64,000 nt of DNA from Pseudomonas japonica (GTDB lineage: Bacteria > Pseudomonadota > Gammaproteobacteria > Pseudomonadales > Pseudomonadaceae), in NCBI RefSeq assembly GCF_013522925.1, contig NZ_JAAMQU010000007.1, forward strand, positions 124,001 through 188,000, given 5' to 3'. Of this stretch, positions 45,477-54,533 are shown piece by piece; position 1 is the stretch's first letter, and every line of letters begins with the position of its first letter. Position numbers and translations under genes: made by a program. Under the pieces are notes generated by a model. The model did not search any database, was not told the DNA's origin, and worked only from the letters and a program-made list of their open reading frames with translations.

Positions 45477-48400
45477 TCAGGCATCGACCATTGCCAGTGC
45501 CTCTTCCACGTCTACCGCCACCAGCCTTGAGCAGCCCGGCTCATGCATGGTTACGCCCATCAGCTGATCGGCCATCTCCATGGCGATCTTGTTGTGGGTG
45601 ATGTAAATGAACTGCACGGTCTGCGACATTTCCTTCACCAGGCGGGCGTAACGTCCTACGTTGGCGTCATCCAGCGGTGCATCCACTTCATCCAGCATGC
45701 AAAACGGTGCCGGATTGAGCTGGAAGATCGAAAACACAAGCGCCAACGCCGTCAGGGCTTTTTCCCCACCGGACAGCAAGTGAATGGTGCTGTTCTTCTT
45801 GCCAGGCGGCCGGGCCATGATTGTGACCCCTGTATCGAGTAAATCTTCGCCGGTCAGTTCCAAATAAGCGCTACCGCCGCCAAATACCTTTGGAAACAAC
45901 GCCTGCAGGCCGTTATTGATCTGGTCGAAAGTGTCCTTGAAGCGGTTACGGGTTTCGCGGTCGATCTTGCCGATCACACTTTCCAGCGTGGCCAGGGCCT
46001 CGACCAGGTCTGCGTCCTGCGCGTCCAGGTAGCGCTTGCGCTCGGACTGCTGGCGATACTCCTCGATGGCGGCCAAGTTGATCGCCCCCAGGCGATTGAT
46101 GCGCGCATCCAGCAGTTGCAGCGCTTCTTCGGCGGCGGCCTCGGTGGCGTCGGCGGCCAAGGTTTGCAATACCCCGTTCAGGTCGTAGCCGTCCGCATGA
46201 AGCTGTTCCTGCAAGGCCTTGCGGCGCACGCTCAGGCCTTGCCATTCAAGCCGGTGCTGCTCCATTTGCCCACGCAGCAACTGCGACTGTTGCTCGGCAT
46301 GGGTGCGGCGTTTTTCCGCGTCGCGCAGCTCGCGGTCGGCGTCGTCAAGCGCGGCGCGAGCGGTGCGCATGTCCTCGTCCGCAGCCAGGCGCTGCTCCAG
46401 CAAGCCTTCGAGGGTAAGGCGGAACTCTTCGAGCGGGGCCTCGCCCTCCTCCAGGTTGAGGCTCAGTTGTTCCTGCCGTTCTACCAGCCTGGCCGATTGC
46501 AGTTCCAACCGTTCCAATGCCTGTCGCGTAGAGTTGTGCTGCGCTCGCAGTGAGCCCAGCCGCAGCGCCAATTGATGTGCGCTGTCTTTGTGCTGCCGGG
46601 CTTCGTGGCGCACCTGATCGAGGCGTTCACGCAGGCTTTCTCGCGCGGCTGCCAGGGTGTCGCGTTGCCCGGTGTCCTCGGCCATGGCATCCAGCGCTTC
46701 CTGCAACAGCAGGCGGCATTCACCGATGGCTTCGGTTTCCATGGCGCGCTGCTCGGCCAGCTCGGTGGTTTCCTCGTCGAGCCGGCGGCGGCGCAAGGCC
46801 AGTTGCTCGGCGCGCGCCTGGCTGGCGGAGCGCCGCGCCTTGAGTTCACCCAATTGCCGGGCTTCGTCCTGAAGCCTGCGGCGCACGTGTTCGCGGGCCT
46901 GCTCGGCATCCTGCTGTGCCTGGCGCGCTTCGCTCAACCGTTGTTCAAGCTCGGCTTGCACCGCTTCAGCGGCTTCGCGGGTGGCGTGCAGCGTTTCCAG
47001 TTCATGAGCACGGGCCAGCACACCGCCTTGAGCATCATTGCCGCGGCTTACCCGCAGGAAATGCCGGCCTACCCAGTAACCGTCACGGGTGGCCAGGCTT
47101 TCACCCGGCGCCAGGCTGCCACGCAGGGCAAGCGCGGCGTCCAGGGTATCGACCGGGCGTACCTGGCCCAGCCAGGCCGAGAGGTCTACCGGGCCGCTCG
47201 CTTTTTCCAGCAGGCTGCCGGCCAACGCCGGAGTCGGTACCGCCTGGGCAAGCCGCAGCTCGCCGCCATCGAAGGTAGGTAGGCCATCGGCAGCCAGGTC
47301 CTGGAGCAGCACGGCCTGCAAGTCGGCACCCAGCACCGCCTCCACGGCCTGCTCCCAACCCGCTTCCACGCGCAAGCCTTCAGCCAGGCGGGGTTGCGTT
47401 TGCAGGCCCTGATCGCGCAGCCAGTCGCTCACGCCGCCGGCCGGGTTCAGTGCGGCCTGTTGCAATGCCTCCAACGAAGCCAGCCGGCCGCCCAGCCGTT
47501 GCAGCTCGCCCTGCCCTGCCTGTTGCTGCTGGCCGAGGGCGTGCAGTTCTTCGCGCAAGGCTTCCAATTGTTCGCCTTGCTGCTGCTCCTCGGCCTGCAA
47601 CTCCTCCATCAGCATTTCGGCGGCAGCCAGTTGCTCGTTCAGCTCCACGATGGCGGCATCTTCAGGGTCGGCCGCCAGGCCCGCGAGTTCTTCGGCCAAC
47701 CGGCGCTGGCGCTCGGCCAGGCGTTCGAGGCTTTGCTCCAGTTGTTGCAAACGCGCCTGTTGCACTTCGGCCTGGCGGCGCGGCTCGGCGGAGCGGGTGT
47801 TGAAAGCGTCCCATTGTTCCTGCCAGCCTTGCATGGCGGCTTCTGCGGCCTCCAGCGCCGCGGCGCTTTCTTCGGCGGCAGCGGCGGCGATGGCCTGTTC
47901 GGGCTCCAGCATGTCCAGTTCTTCGCCGAGGGTGGCGAGCAGCGTCTGGTCGTGGCCCAGGTGGGAGTCGGTCTCCTGGCGAGCACGCTCGGCTTCGCGC
48001 AGGTCATCCTGCAACTGGCGCAGCCGTTGCTGGCCATGCTGGATGCTCTGCTCTACCCGTGCGATATCGCCGCCCACGGAATAGAAGCGTGCCTGCACCT
48101 GATTGAAGCGCTCGGAGAGCTCGTGGTGGCCGTCCCGCAGCCGTTCGATGCTGGCGTCGGCGCTGCGCTGGTCGGCCACCAGCGCCTCGAAGCCCACTTC
48201 CTGCTCACCGATGATGCTCTCGCGCTGGGCGACCAGTTCGTCCAGGGCACGCCAGCGCAGGGCCGACAGCTGGGCCTTGAGCTGGCGCTCCTCGGCCTTG
48301 TATTCCTGGTACTTCTCTGCGGCCTGGGCCTGACGATGCAGCCGCTCCAGCTGGCGGTCCAGCTCCTCGCGAAGGTCGGTGAGGCGCTCGAGGTTTTCCT

Positions 48401-48962
48401 GAGTGCGGCGGATACGGCTTTCGGTTTCGCGCCGGCGCTCCTTGTACTTGGAAATGCCAGCGGCTTCCTCGATGAAGTTGCGCAGCTCCTCGGGCCGCGC
48501 CTCGATCAGCCGCGAAATCATGCCTTGCTCGATGATCGAATAGCTGCGCGCGCCAAGGCCGGTGCCCAGGAAGATGTCGGTGATGTCCCGCCGGCGGCAC
48601 TTGGTGCCGTTGAGGTAATAGGTGTTCTGCCCGTCGCGGGTGACCTTGCGGCGAATGGAAATCTCGGCATAGGCGGCATATTCGCCGATCAACGTGGTTT
48701 CGGCGTTATCGAACACCAGTTCGATGCTGGCCTGGCTGACGGGCTTGCGGCTGGTGGAGCCGTTGAAGATCACGTCCGTCATGGACTCGCCACGCAGGTT
48801 TTTCGCCGAGCTTTCGCCCATTACCCAGCGCACCGCGTCGATGATGTTGGACTTTCCGCAGCCATTGGGGCCCACCACCGCCGCCATATTGCTGGGGAAG
48901 TTGACCGTGGTGGGGTCTACGAAGGACTTGAACCCCGCCAGGCGGATGCATTTGAGGCGCAT
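45477..48962 (-). CDS. smc: Chromosome segregation protein SMC
   Basis: An 1161-residue SMC ATPase. Walker A is VGPNGCGKSNIIDAVRW, then a long coiled coil with a hinge domain around residues 500-650, a second coiled coil, the signature LSGGEKALTALALVF and Walker B FCMLDEVDAPLDDANV. With kleisin and ScpB it compacts and untangles the chromosome. The length is normal. It follows the GntR-family gene by one base. Confidence 0.95.
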   Translation of the reverse strand: MRLKCIRLAGFKSFVDPTTVNFPSNMAAVVGPNGCGKSNIIDAVRWVMGESSAKNLRGESMTDVIFNGSTSRKPVSQASIELVFDNAETTLIGEYAAYAEISIRRKVTRDGQNTYYLNGTKCRRRDITDIFLGTGLGARSYSIIEQGMISRLIEARPEELRNFIEEAAGISKYKERRRETESRIRRTQENLERLTDLREELDRQLERLHRQAQAAEKYQEYKAEERQLKAQLSALRWRALDELVAQRESIIGEQEVGFEALVADQRSADASIERLRDGHHELSERFNQVQARFYSVGGDIARVEQSIQHGQQRLRQLQDDLREAERARQETDSHLGHDQTLLATLGEELDMLEPEQAIAAAAAEESAAALEAAEAAMQGWQEQWDAFNTRSAEPRRQAEVQQARLQQLEQSLERLAERQRRLAEELAGLAADPEDAAIVELNEQLAAAEMLMEELQAEEQQQGEQLEALREELHALGQQQQAGQGELQRLGGRLASLEALQQAALNPAGGVSDWLRDQGLQTQPRLAEGLRVEAGWEQAVEAVLGADLQAVLLQDLAADGLPTFDGGELRLAQAVPTPALAGSLLEKASGPVDLSAWLGQVRPVDTLDAALALRGSLAPGESLATRDGYWVGRHFLRVSRGNDAQGGVLARAHELETLHATREAAEAVQAELEQRLSEARQAQQDAEQAREHVRRRLQDEARQLGELKARRSASQARAEQLALRRRRLDEETTELAEQRAMETEAIGECRLLLQEALDAMAEDTGQRDTLAAARESLRERLDQVRHEARQHKDSAHQLALRLGSLRAQHNSTRQALERLELQSARLVERQEQLSLNLEEGEAPLEEFRLTLEGLLEQRLAADEDMRTARAALDDADRELRDAEKRRTHAEQQSQLLRGQMEQHRLEWQGLSVRRKALQEQLHADGYDLNGVLQTLAADATEAAAEEALQLLDARINRLGAINLAAIEEYRQQSERKRYLDAQDADLVEALATLESVIGKIDRETRNRFKDTFDQINNGLQALFPKVFGGGSAYLELTGEDLLDTGVTIMARPPGKKNSTIHLLSGGEKALTALALVFSIFQLNPAPFCMLDEVDAPLDDANVGRYARLVKEMSQTVQFIYITHNKIAMEMADQLMGVTMHEPGCSRLVAVDVEEALAMVDA

Positions 48963-48963
48963 G

Positions 48964-49623
48964 TCAGGCCGGGCCCAGGGCGGCCAGCACCAGTTGGCAG
49001 CTCAGCTCGCAGTACGCCTGCAGCTGGCGCCGAATGCTCGCCTGGTCGCGGGCACGCACCGCCGTCAGCAGGCCATCGAACAGCTCCAGGTAATCGGCCA
49101 TCACGGCCTTGCGCTGTTCCAGAGCCAGGTAGTAGTTGCGGTTCATCGCCGGCTGCAGGTTCTCGACCGTTTCGCGCAGGTAAGGGTTGTTGGCGAACGG
49201 ATACGCCGCGCGCATCACATTGAAGCTATCGTCAACAAAGGCCTGGATCGCATTGGCCTCGGCGCTGGCCCGCAACCGCTGTTGCAGCGCCAGGAAGGGC
49301 GCGAGGTCGGCTTCGCTGCGCCAATGCTCGGCCACTGCGTAGCCCAGCAGGATGTACAACTCACCCATGAGGGTGCACAGGCTGCGCACATGGTGGGCAT
49401 TGAGCTCGCTCACGTGGGCGCCGCGCCGCGCCAGGATCACCACCAGGTGCCGCCGCTCGAGGATCAGCAACGCTTCGCGCACCGAGCCGCGGCTCACGTC
49501 CAGCGCCTGGGTTACTTTCTGCTCCTGGATGCGTTCGCCGGGGCGCAGCTCGCCGCGCACGATGCGGTCGGCCAGGTGGCGGGCAATCTGCTCGGCGAGG
49601 CTGTCCGAGGCCTTGAACGTCAT
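48964..49623 (-). CDS. GntR/FadR-family transcriptional regulator
   Basis: A 219-residue regulator. The N-terminal winged helix (LADRIVRGELRPGERIQEQK, VSRGSVREALLILERRHLV) is followed by an FCD effector domain with metal-type histidines (ELNAHHVRSL). It is divergent from xdhABC, and twin TGAC-N6-GTCA palindromes lie between them. It is therefore probably the local regulator of purine oxidation; the ligand is unknown. smc lies directly downstream. Confidence 0.88.
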   Translation of the reverse strand: MTFKASDSLAEQIARHLADRIVRGELRPGERIQEQKVTQALDVSRGSVREALLILERRHLVVILARRGAHVSELNAHHVRSLCTLMGELYILLGYAVAEHWRSEADLAPFLALQQRLRASAEANAIQAFVDDSFNVMRAAYPFANNPYLRETVENLQPAMNRNYYLALEQRKAVMADYLELFDGLLTAVRARDQASIRRQLQAYCELSCQLVLAALGPA

Positions 49624-49701
49624 GATGGTCTCTGCGGGTCCGGGAAATGCGCAAGGCGGCGATTGTATAGCAAATACTGGCCGGCTGAAGGGGGCGAACT
49701 G

Positions 49702-49717
49702 GCACGAAATACGCTTG
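49702..49717 (+). promoter_or_regulatory. Possible sigma-54 promoter before xdhA
   Basis: TGGCACGAAATACGCT has a perfect -24 box and the GG-N10-GC spacing, but the -12 box is ACGC instead of TTGC. It lies upstream of the two palindromes and 118 bases before xdhA. A sigma-70 pair (TTGACC at 49762, TACATT at 49786) is the competing promoter. Confidence 0.35.
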
Positions 49718-49739
49718 ATCTCCTTCAGGCCGTCGAACC

Positions 49740-49776
49740 TGACTCAAAGGTCAGAAAATTATTGACCTTCCAGTCA
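49740..49776. promoter_or_regulatory. Twin operator TGAC-N6-GTCA (x2)
   Basis: Two 14-base palindromes, TGACTCAAAGGTCA at 49740-49753 and TGACCTTCCAGTCA at 49763-49776, are 23 bases apart, about two helical turns. The second overlaps a possible -35 TTGACC. Their place between gntR and xdhA makes them the likely regulator sites. Confidence 0.6.
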
Positions 49777-49834
49777 ACCCGCTACTACATTCGCCGAGCC
49801 CTTACGAATACCGCCACAGCTTGCGAGGTCGCCC

Positions 49835-51289
49835 GTGATCCAGTTCCTGCTTGACCACCAGCTGTGTTCCGAGGAGCACCTGGACCCGAACCTTACCGTA
49901 CTGCAATACCTGCGCGAGCAGCGCAACCGGCGTGGTACCAAGGAAGGCTGCGGCACGGGTGATTGCGGCGCCTGCACGGTGGTGCTGGGCGAGCTGGTGG
50001 CCCAGGCAGACGGTACGCCGGGCCTGCGCTATCGCAGCGTGAATGCTTGCCTCACCTTCATTGCCACCCTGCATGGCAAACAGCTGATCACCGTGGAAGA
50101 CCTCAAACAGCGAGGGCAACTGCATAGCGTTCAGCAGGCCATGGTGGACTGCCACGGTTCCCAGTGCGGCTTTTGCACGCCGGGCTTTGTGATGAGCCTG
50201 TTCGCCCTGCAAAAGAACTGCCCCGGTGCCGACACACCGGCCATTCACGAAGCACTGGGCGGCAACCTCTGCCGCTGTACGGGCTACCGGCCTATCGTGG
50301 AAGCCGCAGCTCAAGCCTGCGCCAGCCCGGCTGCGGACAGCTTCGATGCAGGCGAGGCCGCCACGGTCGCACAACTGCAGGCCATAGCTGCGCAGGGTCC
50401 CGGCGAACTCAGCGGCAGCAGCGCGCGCTGCCTGGTACCGACCGACCTTGCCACGCTGGCCCATGCCTACGCCGACGACCCACAGGCCCGGCTATTCGCT
50501 GGTGGCACCGACCTGGCACTTGAGGTGACCCAGCAACACCGCCCCCTGACCTCGATGATTTACCTGGGCCAGGTGCCTGAGCTGCGGCAGATCACGGCCA
50601 CCGAACACACACTAACCCTCGGCGCAGCCACACCGCTCACCGACTGCTACGCCGCGCTGGCTGAGGATTATCCGGACTTCGGCGCGCTGTTGCACCGTTT
50701 TGCCTCATTGCAGGTACGCAACCAGGGCACGCTGGGGGGCAACATTGGCAACGCCTCCCCCATCGGGGACGCACCGCCGCTGCTGCTGGCGCTAGGCGCT
50801 TCGCTACTGTTGCGCCATGGCGACACACAACGGGAGTTGCCATTGGAAGACTTCTATCTGGACTACCGCATCACGGCCCGCCAGCCCGGCGAGCTCATCG
50901 AGGCGGTGAAGGTGCCGCGCCCGGCTGCAGACGGCTGGTTCCGCGCTTACAAAGTGTCCAAGCGCCTGGACGACGACATCTCAGCCGTGTGCGCTGCCTT
51001 CAATCTCACCGTGGAACACGGCCAGGTTATCAGCGCCCGTATCGCTTACGGCGGGATGGCCGCCATCCCCAAGCGGGCCTACGCATGCGAAGCCGCCCTA
51101 CAGGGCCAGCCGTGGACCACTGCCAGCATCGAAGCAGCTTGCCAGGCCCTCGCCGAAGACTTCACCCCCCTCAGCGACCTGCGCGCCAGCAGCCAGTACC
51201 GCCTGCTGGTGGCCCAGAACCTTCTGCGTAAATGCCTGATCGAAACCCATACACCTGACCTTCCGACCCGGGTGGCCGCTCATGTCTGA
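49835..51289 (+). CDS. xdhA: Xanthine dehydrogenase small subunit (Fe-S and FAD)
   Basis: A 484-residue subunit. Two 2Fe-2S domains are seen: GCGTGDCGACTVV with the later CLTF, and CGFCTPGF with LCRCTGYRP. The FAD domain has AGGTDLALEV and LGGNIGNASPIGDAPPLLLAL. The start is GTG with GAGG upstream. With XdhB it oxidises hypoxanthine and xanthine to urate. It overlaps xdhB by eight bases. Confidence 0.94.
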   Translation: MIQFLLDHQLCSEEHLDPNLTVLQYLREQRNRRGTKEGCGTGDCGACTVVLGELVAQADGTPGLRYRSVNACLTFIATLHGKQLITVEDLKQRGQLHSVQQAMVDCHGSQCGFCTPGFVMSLFALQKNCPGADTPAIHEALGGNLCRCTGYRPIVEAAAQACASPAADSFDAGEAATVAQLQAIAAQGPGELSGSSARCLVPTDLATLAHAYADDPQARLFAGGTDLALEVTQQHRPLTSMIYLGQVPELRQITATEHTLTLGAATPLTDCYAALAEDYPDFGALLHRFASLQVRNQGTLGGNIGNASPIGDAPPLLLALGASLLLRHGDTQRELPLEDFYLDYRITARQPGELIEAVKVPRPAADGWFRAYKVSKRLDDDISAVCAAFNLTVEHGQVISARIAYGGMAAIPKRAYACEAALQGQPWTTASIEAACQALAEDFTPLSDLRASSQYRLLVAQNLLRKCLIETHTPDLPTRVAAHV

Positions 51290-53675
51290 TTCCCACACTC
51301 ACGCATTGACCGAGCAAGAGCTGGCCGAGGCGTTCCGCCAGGGCATCGCTACCGGCGTTGGCCGCAGCGTGCGCCATGAAAGCGCCGAGAAGCACGTGAG
51401 CGGCGAAGCCCAGTACATTGATGACCGCCTGGAATTCCCCAACCAGCTGCATGTGTACGCACGGCTGTCGGAGCGCGCCCACGCCCGATTGCTGAAGGTG
51501 GATACCTCGCCCTGCCTGGCGATCCCCGGCGTGCGGCTGGTCATCACCCATGAAGACCTGCCCGCCCTCAAGGATATTGGCCCGCTGGTGCCAGGGGACC
51601 CGCTACTGGCCATCGACAAGGTGGAATACGTGGGCCAGCCGGTGCTGGCAGTGGCTGCCTGCGACCTGGAAACCGCCCGCCGCGCCGCCATGGCGGCGGT
51701 GATTGAATATGAAGAGCTTGAGCCTGTATTGGACGTGGTGGAGGCCCTGCGCAAGCGCCACTTCGTACTGGACAGCCATACCCACCAGCGTGGTGACAGC
51801 ACCGCAGCGCTGGCCACCGCACCCCACCGCCTGCAAGGCACCCTGCACATTGGTGGCCAGGAACACTTTTACCTGGAAACCCAGGTGGCCTCGGTAATGC
51901 CGGGCGAAGACGGCAGCATGCTGGTGTACTCCTCCACCCAAAACCCCACCGAGGTGCAGAAACTGGTGGCCGAAGTGTTGGGCGTGCCGATGGCCAAGGT
52001 GGTGGTGGACATGCGCCGCATGGGTGGTGGCTTCGGCGGCAAGGAAACCCAGGCTGCCGGCCCTGCCTGCCTGTGCGCGATCATTGCCCGCCTTACCGGG
52101 CAACCTACCAAGATGCGCCTGCTGCGCGGCGATGACATGGCCATGACGGGCAAGCGTCACCCCTTCTATGTGGAATATGACGTCGGCTTCGACGACAGAG
52201 GTCGCTTGCATGGCATTGCCATGGACCTGGCCGGCAATTGCGGCTATTCGCCCGATCTGTCTGCCTCCATCGTCGACCGGGCCATGTTTCACGCCGACAA
52301 CGCCTATTACCTGGGCGACGCCACCATCAATGGCCACCGCTGCAAGACCCACACCGCCTCCAATACGGCCTATCGCGGGTTCGGCGGCCCGCAGGGCATG
52401 GTGGCCATCGAAGAGGTGATGGACCGCATCGCCCGGTACTTGCAGCTGGACCCGCTGGCAGTGCGCAAGGCCAACTACTATGGCAAGCACGACCGCAACG
52501 TGACCCACTATTACCAGACGGTGGAGCACAACCTGATCGAGGAAATGACCGCCGACCTCGAAGCCCGGGCCGATTACGCCACCCGGCGCGAGGCCATCAC
52601 GGCGTTCAATGCCCACAGCCCGGTGCTGAAAAAAGGCCTGGCGCTGACCCCGGTAAAATTCGGAATATCGTTCACGGCCAGCTTCCTCAACCAGGCCGGC
52701 GCGCTGTTGCACATCTACACCGACGGCAGCCTGCAGCTGAATCACGGCGGCACCGAAATGGGCCAGGGCCTCAATACCAAGGTGGCTCAGGTGGTCGCGC
52801 AGGTGTTCCAGGTGGACATCAGCCGGATCGAAATCACCGCTACCCATACCGGCAAGGTGCCAAATACCTCGCCCACGGCAGCGTCCAGTGGCGCCGACCT
52901 CAACGGCAAGGCGGCACAGAATGCCGCGCTGACTCTGCGTCAGCGGTTGGTGGACTTTGCCGCTACCCATTGGCGGGTAAGCGCCGAAGACGTGGTGTTC
53001 AGCAACGGCATGGTGCGGGTGCGCGAACAGCTGATGACCTTCGAGGCGTTGGTGCAGCTGGCGTATTTCAATCAGGTGTCGCTGTCGAGTACAGGCTTTT
53101 ACAAGACCCCGAAGATCTTCTACGACCGTTCCCTGGCCAAAGGCCGGCCGTTCTACTACTTCGCCTTCGGGGTCGCGTGCAGTGAAGTGCTGGTGGATGT
53201 ATTGACTGGTGAATACAAGCTCACGCGGGTAGACATCCTTCACGACGTAGGGGCCTCTCTGAACCCGGCGATCGACATCGGCCAGGTGGAAGGCGGTTTT
53301 ATCCAGGGCCTGGGCTGGCTTACCTGCGAAGAGCTGGTGTGGAACGACAAAGGCCGCCTGCTCACCAATGGGCCGGCCAGCTACAAGATCCCTACCGTGG
53401 CCGACGTACCGGAAGCGTTCAACGTGCACTTGGTGGAAAACCGCAAGAACCCCGAAGACACGGTATTCCACTCCAAGGCCGTGGGCGAGCCGCCGTTCAT
53501 GCTGGGCATCAGCGCCTGGTGTGCGATCAAGGACGCGGTGGCCAGCCTGGCCAACTATCAGGTGCAGCCGGCGCTGGACGCCCCTGCCACGCCTGAACGG
53601 GTGCTGTTGGCCTGCCAGGCGCTGCGCGAGATCCAGCCCTCCCCCGTTCCCGTCAAACAACCCGCGGAGGCCTGA
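51282..53675 (+). CDS. xdhB: Xanthine dehydrogenase large (molybdenum) subunit
   Basis: A 797-residue catalytic subunit binding the molybdopterin cofactor. Family motifs are GGGFGGKETQAA, AYRGFGGPQGM and the catalytic glutamate in AVGEPPFMLG near the C-terminus. YIDDRLEFPNQLHVY is the usual N-terminal region. It lies between xdhA and xdhC in one operon. Confidence 0.95.
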   Translation: MSDSHTHALTEQELAEAFRQGIATGVGRSVRHESAEKHVSGEAQYIDDRLEFPNQLHVYARLSERAHARLLKVDTSPCLAIPGVRLVITHEDLPALKDIGPLVPGDPLLAIDKVEYVGQPVLAVAACDLETARRAAMAAVIEYEELEPVLDVVEALRKRHFVLDSHTHQRGDSTAALATAPHRLQGTLHIGGQEHFYLETQVASVMPGEDGSMLVYSSTQNPTEVQKLVAEVLGVPMAKVVVDMRRMGGGFGGKETQAAGPACLCAIIARLTGQPTKMRLLRGDDMAMTGKRHPFYVEYDVGFDDRGRLHGIAMDLAGNCGYSPDLSASIVDRAMFHADNAYYLGDATINGHRCKTHTASNTAYRGFGGPQGMVAIEEVMDRIARYLQLDPLAVRKANYYGKHDRNVTHYYQTVEHNLIEEMTADLEARADYATRREAITAFNAHSPVLKKGLALTPVKFGISFTASFLNQAGALLHIYTDGSLQLNHGGTEMGQGLNTKVAQVVAQVFQVDISRIEITATHTGKVPNTSPTAASSGADLNGKAAQNAALTLRQRLVDFAATHWRVSAEDVVFSNGMVRVREQLMTFEALVQLAYFNQVSLSSTGFYKTPKIFYDRSLAKGRPFYYFAFGVACSEVLVDVLTGEYKLTRVDILHDVGASLNPAIDIGQVEGGFIQGLGWLTCEELVWNDKGRLLTNGPASYKIPTVADVPEAFNVHLVENRKNPEDTVFHSKAVGEPPFMLGISAWCAIKDAVASLANYQVQPALDAPATPERVLLACQALREIQPSPVPVKQPAEA

Positions 53676-53678
53676 ACC

Positions 53679-54533
53679 ATGACCGACTGGATCAGCGCCC
53701 TGGCCGAGCTGCATGCCGCTGGCGAACCCTGCGTATTGGTTACCTTGATCGAGGAACGAGGCTCTACGCCGCGCAACGCTGGGGCGAAGATGGTGGTCAC
53801 CGCCACCACCGCCTACGACACCATCGGCGGCGGCAACCTCGAATTCAAAACCCTGGCCATGGCCCGGGAGCTGCTTGCCGAGGGCTCGAGGCAATCCCGC
53901 CTGGAGCGCTTCAGCCTCGGCGCCAGCCTGGGCCAATGCTGTGGCGGCGCGGCAGTGGTATTGCTCGAACCGCTGGGCCAGCCCCAGGCCCATATCACCG
54001 TATTCGGTGCCGGCCATGTAGGCCGCGCGCTGGTGCCGCTGCTGGCCAGCCTGCCCTGCCGAGTGCGCTGGGTGGACGCCCGCGCCCAGGAATTTCCGCC
54101 CGTGCTGCCCGCGGGGGTGGAAGCGATCGTCAACGACGACCCGCTAGAAGAAGTAGACCGCATGCGCCCGGGCAGTTATTGCCTGGTCATGACCCACGAT
54201 CACCAGCTGGACCTTGCCTTGAGCGAGGCCATCCTGCGCCGCAACGACACCCACTGGTTTGGCCTGATCGGGTCGAAAACCAAACGCGCACGTTTCGAGC
54301 ACCGCCTGCGAGATCGCGGCATTCCTCCCGAAACGCTTGCGCGCATGCGCTGCCCGGTCGGATTGGCGCCCGTGAAGGGCAAGCTGCCAATGGAAATTGC
54401 AGTCTCTGTCGCCGCCGAAATCATTTCACTTTATAACGCACGCTTCGGCGAAGGCATCCAGGGCGGGGAAACCCTTGCCCGGTTGCTGCCGCAGTCGCGG
54501 CGTACTTCCACTGCAGGACAGCACCTTTCATGA
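53679..54533 (+). CDS. xdhC: Xanthine dehydrogenase accessory protein XdhC
   Basis: A 284-residue chaperone that binds molybdenum cofactor and inserts the sulfurated form into XdhB. The N-terminal XdhC/CoxI motif is LVTLIEERGSTPRNAGAKM with GQCCGG, followed by a Rossmann-like domain (FGAGHVGRALVPLL). It starts three bases after xdhB and overlaps guaD by four. Confidence 0.94.
   Translation: MTDWISALAELHAAGEPCVLVTLIEERGSTPRNAGAKMVVTATTAYDTIGGGNLEFKTLAMARELLAEGSRQSRLERFSLGASLGQCCGGAAVVLLEPLGQPQAHITVFGAGHVGRALVPLLASLPCRVRWVDARAQEFPPVLPAGVEAIVNDDPLEEVDRMRPGSYCLVMTHDHQLDLALSEAILRRNDTHWFGLIGSKTKRARFEHRLRDRGIPPETLARMRCPVGLAPVKGKLPMEIAVSVAAEIISLYNARFGEGIQGGETLARLLPQSRRTSTAGQHLS

Noticed and set aside
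47394..49223. A 609-codon plus-strand open frame
   Set aside because: It is antisense to smc and the gntR gene and is a shadow of their codon use.
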